The notes under the pieces were generated by a model. The model was not told where the DNA came from, made no database searches, and was given only the letters and a program-made list of their open reading frames with translations. Shown piece by piece: positions 1 to 8,803 of a stretch of DNA of 64,000 bases. Numbering within the stretch: the stretch's first letter is position 1; each line of letters starts with the position of its first letter. Source of the stretch: Treponema sp. UBA7590 (GTDB lineage Bacteria > Spirochaetota > Spirochaetia > Treponematales > Treponemataceae); NCBI GenBank assembly GCA_002478955.1, contig DLKK01000084.1, positions 31,355 through 95,354 on the forward strand, in the 5' to 3' direction. The translations under genes and the position numbers were made by a program.

Positions 1-212
1 TAAATCCGCCAAAAACAAAGGAAGAATATTACTACCGCGAGATTTACAGCAAGCTTTTCCCTAGCGACAGCGCGGCAAAAGTCGTTCCACATGAAGCTGG
101 AGTTGCCTGCTCAACCGAAAAAGCTCTTGAATGGGATGCAGCCTGGAAAAATATGGATGAACCGAGTGGCCGGGCAATCAGCGGCGTTCATGACGATGCT
201 TACAAAAACTAG
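1..212 (+). CDS. asnB: Asparagine synthase (glutamine-hydrolysing), C-terminal fragment
   Basis: This is the last 69 codons of a gene that begins outside the window; the frame is set by codons starting at position 3 and the TAG at 210-212. The translated tail contains KEEYYYREIYSKLFP, STEKALEWDAAW and DEPSGRAISGVHDDAY, which match the conserved C-terminus of class B asparagine synthetases (E. coli AsnB type). The enzyme makes asparagine from aspartate, ATP and glutamine in the cytoplasm. Only the end of the synthetase domain is visible, so the N-terminal glutaminase cysteine cannot be checked. It converges on trkH and the two share a hairpin terminator. Confidence 0.88.
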   Translation, partial: NPPKTKEEYYYREIYSKLFPSDSAAKVVPHEAGVACSTEKALEWDAAWKNMDEPSGRAISGVHDDAYKN

Positions 213-256
213 TTGAAAAATAAAATCAGCAAGATTGACAGCAATTTGAATCTATC

Positions 257-301
257 AAAAAAAATGGGTGAGTCTCTTTTTTGAGGCAATCCCATTTTTT
301 T
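257..301. terminator. Bidirectional terminator between asnB and trkH
   Basis: ATGGG...CCCAT outer arms and GTCTC/GAGGC inner pairs form an imperfect hairpin around a T-rich loop. The stem is flanked by an A-run on the left and a T-run on the right, so it can end transcription from both convergent genes. The trkH stop codon lies inside the T-run. Confidence 0.7.
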
Positions 302-1745
302 ATTTCTTCCAATAAGTTGGCACAAAGAAAATCATCATTGTATAAAGCTCAAGGCGTCCTGCCAGCATTGCAAAACAATACCACCATTTTACAAAAGCCG
401 GCAAAAAACCATAATTTCCACTAGGCGAAAGCGCACCAAATCCGGGTCCGATATTGCCAACCATAGAAACTGCTCCTGTAAAAGCCGTAAAAATATCAAG
501 TTTTCCAAGACAACCGACAAAAGTTGTAACAAGAATCAGAAATAAATACAAAAGCAAAAATGACGCAACAGAAAAAACAAGTTCCTTTCGAGCCGGATTA
601 TTATTCAGCCTTAAAGAAAAAACTCCATGCGGATGAATAATTTTTCGGATTTCGTTATTAACCTGCTTGAACAAAATCACCCAGCGAATCACTTTAAAAC
701 CTCCGCCAGTAGAACCTGAACAGCCGCCAACAAAGAACAAAACAAAAATAAAAAATTGAGCCGTGCTTGGCCAATCCATAAAATCCACAGTAGAAAAACC
801 TGTCGTTGTAATTACTGACGCAGTTTGAAAAGCCGAATGTTTTAACGCAACCCAAAATGAACCGTAAATTTTCGTAATACACAACGCAATAGAAATGGTG
901 AAAAATACAAAAATCCCAAGATACGCTTTTAATTCTGAATTTTCATAAATTTCGCGCCATTTTCCACGCACAGCAAAATAAAACAGGCTAAAGTTAATTC
1001 CGGCAAGAAGCATAAAAATTGTGCAGATAACATCGATTGCGGTGGAATTATACGCGCCGATACTTGCAGTTCTTGTGGAAAATCCACCAGTTCCGAGCGT
1101 AGCAAACGCATGAGCAAACGCATCTATAAAATTCATTCCAAAAATTTTCAAGAAAATCGCCTGCAAAACCGTAAGAATCAAATAAGAAATCCAGAGAATT
1201 TTTGCCGTCGTTGTGATTTTCGCCGTAACTTTACCTTTTTCCGGTCCAGTTGTCTCTGCTTTTATAAGCTGAAATCCGCCAACACCAAGCAAAGGAAGAA
1301 GTGCGACTGTAAGCGCCACAATCCCCATTCCGCCAAGCCAATGCGTAAGACATCTCCACATATTTATACTTCGGGGAAGTTCATCAATATTCCCAAGAAT
1401 CGTTCCGCCAGTTGTGGAAAATCCGCTTACACTTTCAAAAAAAGCATTTGTAAAATCTGGAATTGCCCTGGACGCAAACATCGGAATCATTCCAAACAGA
1501 CTTGTAAAAATCCAGCAACAAGCCACAACAACGTAAGTTTTTCTTATATTGAGCGTTATTTTTCGTTTTTTAAAAAGAAGAGTTATAACCAGGCACAAAA
1601 TCCAACTTATCAGCATTGGAGCCAAAAACGGCAAAAGAACATTTGTTTCACCACAATAAAGCGCAACTCCAACCGGAATCAAAAATGTTGTTCCAACTAT
1701 CGCAAGCAAAACCGAAAGAATTCTTATCAAATCTACTATAAACAT
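300..1745 (-). CDS. trkH: Trk-type potassium uptake protein, membrane subunit TrkH
   Basis: The 481-residue polytopic membrane protein is the channel-like subunit of a Trk/Ktr potassium importer. Four pore-loop repeats are visible with their selectivity-filter glycines: SGFSTTGGT (about 105-115), TLGTGGFST (about 217), SVITTTGFSTVD (about 310) and SMVGNIGPGFG (about 430). Length is normal for TrkH. It lies 15 bp downstream of trkA on the same strand, so the cytoplasmic gating subunit and the channel are co-transcribed, together with an ECF S component at the operon start. K+ uptake in this family is gated by nucleotide binding to TrkA. No truncation is seen. Confidence 0.95.
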   Translation of the reverse strand: MFIVDLIRILSVLLAIVGTTFLIPVGVALYCGETNVLLPFLAPMLISWILCLVITLLFKKRKITLNIRKTYVVVACCWIFTSLFGMIPMFASRAIPDFTNAFFESVSGFSTTGGTILGNIDELPRSINMWRCLTHWLGGMGIVALTVALLPLLGVGGFQLIKAETTGPEKGKVTAKITTTAKILWISYLILTVLQAIFLKIFGMNFIDAFAHAFATLGTGGFSTRTASIGAYNSTAIDVICTIFMLLAGINFSLFYFAVRGKWREIYENSELKAYLGIFVFFTISIALCITKIYGSFWVALKHSAFQTASVITTTGFSTVDFMDWPSTAQFFIFVLFFVGGCSGSTGGGFKVIRWVILFKQVNNEIRKIIHPHGVFSLRLNNNPARKELVFSVASFLLLYLFLILVTTFVGCLGKLDIFTAFTGAVSMVGNIGPGFGALSPSGNYGFLPAFVKWWYCFAMLAGRLELYTMMIFFVPTYWKK

Positions 1746-1760
1746 AATTTATTTACCCGG

Positions 1761-3206
1761 TTATTCGATAACGTTTCCAAATTCTTCCAGAACTTCAGAG
1801 GCTTCTTCCGATTTTACAATCAGAACCAAATGGTCGCCGGTTGCAAAAACTGTATCGCCAACAACGATTTCATATTCATCTTTTCCAGAATGACGGTCCA
1901 GCAAAACAAAATATTTTCCAGGTTCGGCAATTTCTTTCATCGATTTTCCTGTCACTTTTGAAGCGGTGCTCAGTTCACATTCAATAATCTCAAAATTACT
2001 GTTTGCAATCGTATGAATTTCTTTTACGGATTTTCCGCGCATATGGCTCATAATTGAATCAACAACAACATCGCGCAATGCAATTGAAACATCAACGCCG
2101 AGTTTCGTCGCAATCGCAGAAAAAGCTGAATCTTTTACAAGAGAAACCGACTGTTTTACCCCCAAAGATTCAAGATAAGCCGCAACAACCATATTCATCT
2201 CGTGGTTGTGGGTCGCGCAAATCACCAAATCGAAATCTGGAATTCCTTCTTCGCGCAAAAAACTTTCATCAGAAGCATCACCGTTCAAGACACGCGCAGT
2301 TTTTCCGAATTTTTCAGAAGCAGCTTTTGCAAGTTCATAATCCGTATCAATTATAACAATGTCCTGCGCTGGAGCAAAGTTGCGTTCGGCAATTCTTTTA
2401 AAAAGAGAAATTTTTTGCGGCTGAATAATTTTTTCCGCAATCAAAGTTCCGATTCTTCCAGCGCCAACAATAGCGATTTTCTTAAATTCCTGTTGCTTTG
2501 AGCCGCAAAGCTCAATAATTTTGCTAACATCTTCTTTCTTGGAAAGAATTCCAAGCGTGCAGCCAGCTTCCATGACTGTTGAACCGCCTGCAAGTTGAGT
2601 TTCGCCATTTATTTCAACGTAAGCGACAAGCATGTTCAATTCTGTAAGAGCCCGCAGCTCCATGAGCTTGTGTCCGGCAAGAACGCTTTCCTCCCCAACA
2701 ATAATCCGGCTGATTTGCATTTCCGAGTTGTCAAAAGTCACGACATTGCTGACCGCGCCATTTTCAACAGCCTCAACAATTGCTTCCGCGGCTTCTACAT
2801 CTGGATGAATCATAAAATCAATTCCGTAGAGAGGTCGATGTTTTCCACTAAAAGTATTAGCATGACTTTTTTTAGCAGAAGCTGTGTTCACATAATAAGC
2901 ATAATTTCTTACGCGGGCGATTTTTAAAATATCAGGATAAACGGCATCCACGAGCGAGCAAGTTATCATATTCACTTCGTCGCTTTCTGTAAGGCAAACA
3001 AGAACATCTGCCTTTGTGATTCCCGCCGCTTCTAGATTTTCAAGATTATTTCCGTCTTCAGTAAGAACAGTGCAGTCAATCTGATCCGCAAGATGCCTTG
3101 TGATTTCTTCGTTATTATCGATGAGAGTTACATCATTTCGTTCATTGGAAAGGATTTTTGCAAGCTGAACGCCAGTAAATCCTGCTCCAACAATAAAAAC
3201 TTTCAT
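1761..3206 (-). CDS. trkA: Trk potassium uptake regulatory subunit TrkA
   Basis: The 481-residue cytoplasmic protein has the duplicated RCK architecture of TrkA: Rossmann motif GAGFTGVQLAKIL at the N-terminus, RCK_C, a second Rossmann motif GAGRIGTLIAEKI near residue 246, and a second RCK_C ending near the C-terminus. Each Rossmann half binds NAD(H) or adenine nucleotides in the family and gates the TrkH channel. The ATG is preceded by a GAGG Shine-Dalgarno. It sits between the ECF S component (18 bp upstream) and trkH (15 bp downstream), all on the minus strand. Confidence 0.95.
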   Translation of the reverse strand: MKVFIVGAGFTGVQLAKILSNERNDVTLIDNNEEITRHLADQIDCTVLTEDGNNLENLEAAGITKADVLVCLTESDEVNMITCSLVDAVYPDILKIARVRNYAYYVNTASAKKSHANTFSGKHRPLYGIDFMIHPDVEAAEAIVEAVENGAVSNVVTFDNSEMQISRIIVGEESVLAGHKLMELRALTELNMLVAYVEINGETQLAGGSTVMEAGCTLGILSKKEDVSKIIELCGSKQQEFKKIAIVGAGRIGTLIAEKIIQPQKISLFKRIAERNFAPAQDIVIIDTDYELAKAASEKFGKTARVLNGDASDESFLREEGIPDFDLVICATHNHEMNMVVAAYLESLGVKQSVSLVKDSAFSAIATKLGVDVSIALRDVVVDSIMSHMRGKSVKEIHTIANSNFEIIECELSTASKVTGKSMKEIAEPGKYFVLLDRHSGKDEYEIVVGDTVFATGDHLVLIVKSEEASEVLEEFGNVIE

Positions 3207-3224
3207 TAAAACCTCAAATCAATT

Positions 3225-3860
3225 TTATTCATCATCGCTTTCAGAGGAAAGTTTTGATTTTCCATTTGAAACAATTGTGATTGACGCAACAACAACCGCA
3301 CAAACAAAACCGGCTGCAATCGCCTCCAAAAATGACCCCGGAAGAATCATCACCATAAGCGCAAAATAACCAAGCCCATTCATTGCCTCAGAAATTTTTC
3401 CGTTCAAAAAAATATAAAGCGAACCGATTACAACAAAAGAATGAAATAAACTTGAAAAAATCGCTGTAACCAAAGAATTTACGCTTTTCGGGCAAAAAGG
3501 AATCAATTCAAGAAGCTTAAAAATTCCCCAGGAAACAACACCAAAAAGAACTCTTGGCAGAACTGAGCACAACGGATTTACAAAAAACGGATCCAAAACG
3601 CCCGAAGGATTTGCCGCCGCATTCACAAGACTTGTAAGCCCAAAAATCAAACCAGTAGCAATTCCACCCGGAAGTCCAGCCAAAATCGCAGCTAAAACAA
3701 CAGGAATGTGCATAATTGTCAAAGAAATTGTAGGACTAATCTGAATATATCCAAGATGAAGCCCAGGAATCCCCATCAAAATTGTAAGCGCGCACAAAGC
3801 CGCTGTAATTGCAATTTGCTTATTCTTATTGACAACAACTGATGACGAAATTTTATTCAT
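3225..3860 (-). CDS. ECF transporter S component, substrate unknown
   Basis: A 211-residue hydrophobic protein with about six membrane segments. The pattern ALCALTILMGIPGLHLG, then TIMHIPVVLAAILAGLPGG and GLIFGLTSLVNAA, is that of the substrate-binding S subunit of energy-coupling factor vitamin/cofactor importers (ECF_trnsprt family). It has no ATPase or T component beside it, so it would need a shared EcfAAT module encoded elsewhere; the BioM/BioN pair at 12.6-14 kb looks dedicated to BioY. The substrate cannot be read from the sequence. It is the first gene of a likely three-gene operon with trkA and trkH, an odd pairing. Confidence 0.8.
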   Translation of the reverse strand: MNKISSSVVVNKNKQIAITAALCALTILMGIPGLHLGYIQISPTISLTIMHIPVVLAAILAGLPGGIATGLIFGLTSLVNAAANPSGVLDPFFVNPLCSVLPRVLFGVVSWGIFKLLELIPFCPKSVNSLVTAIFSSLFHSFVVIGSLYIFLNGKISEAMNGLGYFALMVMILPGSFLEAIAAGFVCAVVVASITIVSNGKSKLSSESDDE

Positions 3861-4002
3861 TTTTTTACATCCATTCTTTTTAATTTTAAATTAACAGCCT
3901 GAATATCAAATTTTTAGACCAGCAATAAAACTTGACATCCAAATTAACAAAAAATCTTAACATTTTTATCCAATAACTTCAAATTTTTATTCATAGGCAA
4001 GA

Positions 4003-4024
4003 AAAATGAAAGCCCTTTCATTTT
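4003..4024. promoter_or_regulatory. 22-bp perfect palindrome, candidate operator
   Basis: AAAATGAAAG, two C residues, CTTTCATTTT: both 10-bp arms are exact. The 2-nt centre is too tight for a good RNA hairpin, so a DNA-binding site for a dimer is more likely. It lies about 25 bp upstream of the promoter of the EAL gene and in the spacer divergent from the ECF S gene. The regulator is unknown. Confidence 0.45.
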
Positions 4025-4048
4025 ATAGGAAAAAGACTGTTTTATAAC

Positions 4049-4078
4049 TTGACATTCGGTTCCTTTCAACCATACACT
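4049..4078 (+). promoter_or_regulatory. Sigma-70-type promoter for the EAL protein
   Basis: A consensus TTGACA at 4049-4054, an 18-nt spacer and TACACT at 4073-4078. The predicted start of transcription near 4085 lies after the TTG at 4083 but before GGAG at 4088-4091, which supports the downstream TTG at 4101 as the translation start. Confidence 0.6.
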
Positions 4079-4100
4079 TATTTTGCTGGAGTTTTTTTTA

Positions 4101-6413
4101 TTGATAACACTGTTTACATATTTCTTTGTATTTTCAATATTTTCACTTGCTTTAGCTTTATTTTTCACAAGAAAAATCAGCACTAAGAAATATGTTTGTC
4201 CATTAAGATTATCAATTATAAGCGCACTGATTATAACGATTGCCCACATTTTTATCATCAACACAAAAAGTGAAAAAGTCGCTTACATCTGCTACACAAT
4301 TTTCTTTATTTTTATAGATATTCTTATTTTTTCAATTTTTATTTTTTCAAAAAAATATACAAAATTTGAAAACCGTTTTCAATGGCTGGATAAATTTATA
4401 ATCGGATTCGGATTATTAGACTGCGCAAATTCTTTCTTGAACATTTTCCTTCATCATTCTTTTGAATTAAAAAAAGTTCCAGTTCCAGCGTTTTGGAATG
4501 ACAACGCCCAGGAGATTTTTAAAATATCAATGAAATGGCCTTATCAGGCTCATCTTGTGTTTTGTTATCTTGTGCTCGGCCTGTTGCTCGCAGTTATAAT
4601 CACCAGAATTGTCACAACGCCAAAAATGTACAGATTCATATACACAAATATTTTGGTTTCTGTTTCTGTCAATATTCTTGGCGATTATTTCTATGTTTTC
4701 CTTGGAAGCCCAATTGATTTTTCAATAATTTTCACCGCAATTTCAGTTCTTCTGCTTTGCGCTTTCGCAATTTATTTTACGCCGTCACGACTTCTTCAAA
4801 CTCAGCTTCTGACAGTTGTCTCAAACATGAGCGATTCTGTAATTCTTTTTGACATTGACGGCGAACTTGTCTATAAAAATTCCGCAATGCGTCTTCTGGA
4901 AAACGAATTTTCTTCCGCAGAATTCAGCCTTGAAAATATGCAGAAAGAATTTTCGCTTGGTTCAAATTTTGAAAGCCTGAAAAATATTTCAAAAAGCTGC
5001 CTAGATAAAGAACTTCAGAAAAATGGAAAGAATTTTACATTTCATATTTCGCTGCGGACGTTAAAAGACGAAAACAATAATTTCCTGGGCGCGTTTTTTA
5101 TTATCCACGATAAAACACTGGAAGTTCAAAAACTTGAGCAGGAAAAATATTTCGCCCTTCACGACAAACTTACAAATCTTTTTAACCGTGACGGATTTTA
5201 TAAAAAAGTCCAGGAAATTTTAAAAAACAAACCAAACGAAAAATATCTGATGATTTGCAGCGACATTGACAATTTTAAACTTATAAACGATTTGTTTGGA
5301 CGTTCCACCGGCGACAATTTTCTTGTAAAAATAGCAGACGCGATAAAAAAATATTCGCGGCCGGAACAGATTTTTGCGCGGTTGGAAAGCGACCGTTTTG
5401 CGTTTTTTACAAAAAAATCAAATTTCGATGAAGAAATATTCCTTGAAAATACTGGAGAAATTTCAACGGTTTCGAGCAATTTAAATTATCCGGTAAATTT
5501 TCATTTCGGCGTTTATGAAATAGAAGATATTTCAATGCCTGTTTCGCTTATGTGCGACCGGGCTTTTATGGCATTAAAGACAATCAAAGGAAATCTGCAG
5601 TCAAAAATCGTGTATTACAATTCCGACATCCGCAACGTAATAATACACGAACAGCAACTTATAGGCGAATTTCCTTCAGCATTGGCAAACAATCAATTTC
5701 AAATGTATTTGCAGCCACAAGTCAAAAATGACGGAAATGTTTATGGAGCTGAAGCACTTGTCCGCTGGAATCATCCAGACAATTCAATCATGCGCCCGGA
5801 CGATTTTGTTCCAATTTTTGAAAGCAAAGGTTTGATTACAAATCTTGACCAATTTATCTGGAATTGCGCCGCACAAAAACTAAAAGAATGGAAAAACAAC
5901 GGAATTGACGATATGTACATTTCCGTAAATATCTCTCCAAAAGATTTTCTTTATATCGATGTTTACAAAACTTTTGTTGATTTGATAAAAAAATACGACA
6001 TAAGCCCAAAAAATCTAAAGCTTGAAATAACTGAATCCGCAATCCTTATGAATTTAAAGGCTCAGCTTATTCTTATAAATAAATTGCGCGCATTCGGCTT
6101 TCAGATTGAAATGGATGATTTTGGAAGCGGCTATTCATCACTTAATATGCTAAAAGATATTCCATTCGATGTATTAAAAATTGACATGGCATTTCTTCAG
6201 GCAACAAAAAATCAGGAACGCTCAATCCAGATTCTTCATTCAATCATAAAACTTTCAAAACGGCTTAATATGCCAGTAATCACCGAAGGCGTTGAAACAA
6301 AAGAGCAAGTTGACTTTTTAAAGGACATGGGAACTGATTATTATCAGGGATTTTATTTTGCGCGACCAATGCCCGTAAAAGATTTTGAGTCAAAATATAT
6401 CAAGAAAAATTAA
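4101..6413 (+). CDS. Membrane EAL-domain c-di-GMP phosphodiesterase with degenerate GGDEF domain
   Basis: The protein (about 770 aa) has seven N-terminal membrane helices like the 7TM region of some histidine kinases, a PAS-like segment (LFDIDGELVYKNS), a GGDEF-type domain and a C-terminal EAL domain. The cyclase signature is replaced by LESDRFAF, so cyclase activity is unlikely. The EAL domain keeps its catalytic set: EALVRW, SVNISP, EITES, DDFGSGYSS, LKIDMAF, TEGVET and YYQGFYFARPM. It should hydrolyse cyclic di-GMP at the inner membrane, perhaps in response to a ligand sensed by the 7TM part. TTG at 4101 is chosen because GGAG lies 9 nt upstream; a TTG at 4083 is in frame but has no ribosome site. 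hrpB follows after 2 bp. Confidence 0.9.
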   Translation: MITLFTYFFVFSIFSLALALFFTRKISTKKYVCPLRLSIISALIITIAHIFIINTKSEKVAYICYTIFFIFIDILIFSIFIFSKKYTKFENRFQWLDKFIIGFGLLDCANSFLNIFLHHSFELKKVPVPAFWNDNAQEIFKISMKWPYQAHLVFCYLVLGLLLAVIITRIVTTPKMYRFIYTNILVSVSVNILGDYFYVFLGSPIDFSIIFTAISVLLLCAFAIYFTPSRLLQTQLLTVVSNMSDSVILFDIDGELVYKNSAMRLLENEFSSAEFSLENMQKEFSLGSNFESLKNISKSCLDKELQKNGKNFTFHISLRTLKDENNNFLGAFFIIHDKTLEVQKLEQEKYFALHDKLTNLFNRDGFYKKVQEILKNKPNEKYLMICSDIDNFKLINDLFGRSTGDNFLVKIADAIKKYSRPEQIFARLESDRFAFFTKKSNFDEEIFLENTGEISTVSSNLNYPVNFHFGVYEIEDISMPVSLMCDRAFMALKTIKGNLQSKIVYYNSDIRNVIIHEQQLIGEFPSALANNQFQMYLQPQVKNDGNVYGAEALVRWNHPDNSIMRPDDFVPIFESKGLITNLDQFIWNCAAQKLKEWKNNGIDDMYISVNISPKDFLYIDVYKTFVDLIKKYDISPKNLKLEITESAILMNLKAQLILINKLRAFGFQIEMDDFGSGYSSLNMLKDIPFDVLKIDMAFLQATKNQERSIQILHSIIKLSKRLNMPVITEGVETKEQVDFLKDMGTDYYQGFYFARPMPVKDFESKYIKKN

Positions 6414-6415
6414 GT

Positions 6416-8803
6416 ATGTTTCCCAAAGAAATTCAAAATTTGCCAATAACGCCGTTTCTTGAAGAAATTTGTGGAACCTTAAAAAATTCCAAATCACATT
6501 TTCTTGTTCTAACCGCAGAAACTGCTGCCGGAAAATCCACAGCTGTTCCTATTGCGCTTTTAAAATCTTTTCCCAAAAAAATTTTAATGCTTGAACCGCG
6601 CAGAATCGCCGCACTTTCGATTGCAAACAGAATTTCAGAAATTCTTGGCGAAGAAACAGGAAAAACTGCCGGCTACAGAATGCAGCTTGAATCAAAAATT
6701 TCAGATTCAACACGCCTTGAAATTCTGACAGAAGCGATTCTTACAAAAAAACTTCAGTCTGATCCTAGCCTGGAAGAAGTAAGCGTTGTTGTGCTGGACG
6801 AATTTCATGAGCGCTCAATTCACGCCGACCTTGCGCTGGCATTTCTAAAAGAAGCGATGGAACTTAGAGACGACCTTTTTGTGATTGTAATGTCCGCTAC
6901 AATTGAAACAAAAACTCTTGCCGAATATTTGGGAACCGGGCAAAAACCTGCGGCAATCATGAAAATTCCAGGGCGGCAATTTCCGGTAAAAATTGAATAC
7001 GCAGGAAATATTTCGCCGGCAAAAGCTGTTTTTGAGCAATTTAAAATCTTAAAAGATGAAAACAAATTTGAGACAATTCTTGTTTTTCTTCCAGGAATTG
7101 CAGAAATCCGGCGAGTTCAAAATGAACTTTTAAAATACAATTTTCCGCCGGATGAAACAGAAATCCTTGTTCTTCACAGTTCAATAAATTTCAATGAGCA
7201 GAAAAAAATTCTTTCACCGCAACCCAGCAACAAAATCCGAATAATTCTTTCCTCCGCAATTGCAGAGACTTCTATAACTGTGCCTGGCGTAAAAACCGTA
7301 ATTGATTCAGGATGGGCACGTCTAAATAAAATAAATATTTCGCTCGGAATGGAACATCTTGTGACCGAACGCGAAAGTATTTTTTCAGCAGAACAACGTG
7401 CCGGCCGCGCCGGTCGTCTTGCACCAGGAAAATGCATCCGGCTCTGGAACAAAAATGACATTCTTCAACAAAATGCCCAGCCAGAAATTTTGCGTTCTGA
7501 TATAACTTCCCTGGTCTTGGAATGTGCTTTGTGGGGCGTTCAAGATGAATCAAAATTAAACTGGCTTACCGCGCCAAATCCGGCAGCCTGGAATGAAGCC
7601 TCAAAACTTTTAAAGGAAATCGGCTGCCTTTCGAAAACCGGAACAATAACCGAAACTGGAAAAGCCGCCTTAAAACTAGGAATTCATCCGCGGCTGGCAA
7701 TTTCTGCGCTTTGCGGCCATCCTGAAATCGCATTGGAATTTTCAAATTACGCAAAATCTTCGCCAGAAATCCAAAAACGATTTTTAGAAAATCTTAACCG
7801 CCGCATAAATTCCTTGCCACCGCAACAAAAATTCAACGCAACGCAATCCTTTCCGCTCTCAAAAGCCACCGCACTTCTAGCCGGTTTCCCCGACCGAATC
7901 GCAAAACAAACGCAAACAAAAGGATTGTACCAATTTCCAAACGCCCGCATCGCACATCTAAAAAAAGAAATTATCGAACGCTCGGCAATTCTTCCAGAAT
8001 GGATTGTCGCCCCGGAAGTCGATTCTGGCGCAAGCGAAGGAACTATTTTTTCATATTTGGAACTTTCTTCAGCAGAATCTGAAGATTTCCTGAAAAAACA
8101 CGTAGAAACAAAAACTGAAATTTTCCTGAAGAACGGAAAAATCTTTAAAAATCAAATCACCGTCTATGGCAAAATCGTGCTTTCAACAAAAAAACTGCAA
8201 CCCGAACCAAACGATTTTGCGGCGGCGATTTGCTCCCAAGTCCAGCAAAAAGGTTTTGACACGCTTCCCCAAAATGAAGAAACGAAAAATCTTTTGTTGC
8301 GTGCAAAATTTTATGCCCAGCAAAAAAATTTTCAAGACAAAACAGAAAAATCAAATCTGGAAAAAAATATAAACGAATGGCTTTTGCCTTTTCTAGGCGG
8401 AAAAAATTCCATCCAGGAAAAAACAGTTTTTGATGCGCTTTATTGGTTTTTGGATGGCGCAGAAATTGATAAAAACGTTCCAACTCAAATTGAGCTTCCA
8501 AACGGAAAAAAACGAAAAATTCTTTACAAAATGCAATCTTCCGAAACCGACAAAACAAAGCTCGTGATTCGTCCAGTTCTAGAAATAATCATCCAGCAGA
8601 TTTTTGGCTGCTTTGAAACGCCAAAAATTCTTGGAATGCCAATTCTGCTAAAACTTCTTTCGCCGGCACGACGACCTTTGCAAATAACCGATAACCTTGC
8701 AAATTTCTGGAATTCAACCTGGCCGGAAATCTGCAAAGAAATGAAAGGCCGCTACCCAAAGCACAACTGGAACTACAAAATCGCGGACGATTCAGAAAAA
8801 TAA
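6416..8803 (+). CDS. hrpB: ATP-dependent helicase HrpB
   Basis: The 795-residue protein is a DEAH-box helicase of the HrpB family. Visible motifs are Walker A AETAAGKST (about 36), LEPRRIAA, DEFHERS, SATIET, SSAIAETSITVPG and QRAGRAGR, followed by the HA2 region and the HrpB-specific C-terminal domain (NEWLLPFLGG, then KILGMPILLKLLSPARRPLQ). Length matches the family. HrpB proteins are presumed RNA helicases of uncertain physiological role. The start lies 2 bp after the EAL gene with no strong Shine-Dalgarno, so translation is probably coupled. The stop codon abuts the stop of the convergent downstream gene, leaving no room for a terminator. Confidence 0.93.
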   Translation: MFPKEIQNLPITPFLEEICGTLKNSKSHFLVLTAETAAGKSTAVPIALLKSFPKKILMLEPRRIAALSIANRISEILGEETGKTAGYRMQLESKISDSTRLEILTEAILTKKLQSDPSLEEVSVVVLDEFHERSIHADLALAFLKEAMELRDDLFVIVMSATIETKTLAEYLGTGQKPAAIMKIPGRQFPVKIEYAGNISPAKAVFEQFKILKDENKFETILVFLPGIAEIRRVQNELLKYNFPPDETEILVLHSSINFNEQKKILSPQPSNKIRIILSSAIAETSITVPGVKTVIDSGWARLNKINISLGMEHLVTERESIFSAEQRAGRAGRLAPGKCIRLWNKNDILQQNAQPEILRSDITSLVLECALWGVQDESKLNWLTAPNPAAWNEASKLLKEIGCLSKTGTITETGKAALKLGIHPRLAISALCGHPEIALEFSNYAKSSPEIQKRFLENLNRRINSLPPQQKFNATQSFPLSKATALLAGFPDRIAKQTQTKGLYQFPNARIAHLKKEIIERSAILPEWIVAPEVDSGASEGTIFSYLELSSAESEDFLKKHVETKTEIFLKNGKIFKNQITVYGKIVLSTKKLQPEPNDFAAAICSQVQQKGFDTLPQNEETKNLLLRAKFYAQQKNFQDKTEKSNLEKNINEWLLPFLGGKNSIQEKTVFDALYWFLDGAEIDKNVPTQIELPNGKKRKILYKMQSSETDKTKLVIRPVLEIIIQQIFGCFETPKILGMPILLKLLSPARRPLQITDNLANFWNSTWPEICKEMKGRYPKHNWNYKIADDSEK

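Noticed and set aside
1110..1961. Long plus-strand open frame (283 codons) antisense to trkH and trkA.
   Set aside because: It is rich in Lys, Asn, Ser and Cys in the way typical of reverse-strand shadows of AT-rich genes, has no family resemblance and no ribosome site, and overlaps two clearly real genes.
4083..4100. Upstream TTG at 4083 as start of the EAL protein.
   Set aside because: The predicted transcription start lies at or after it and there is no ribosome site; TTG 4101 has GGAG at a good distance.
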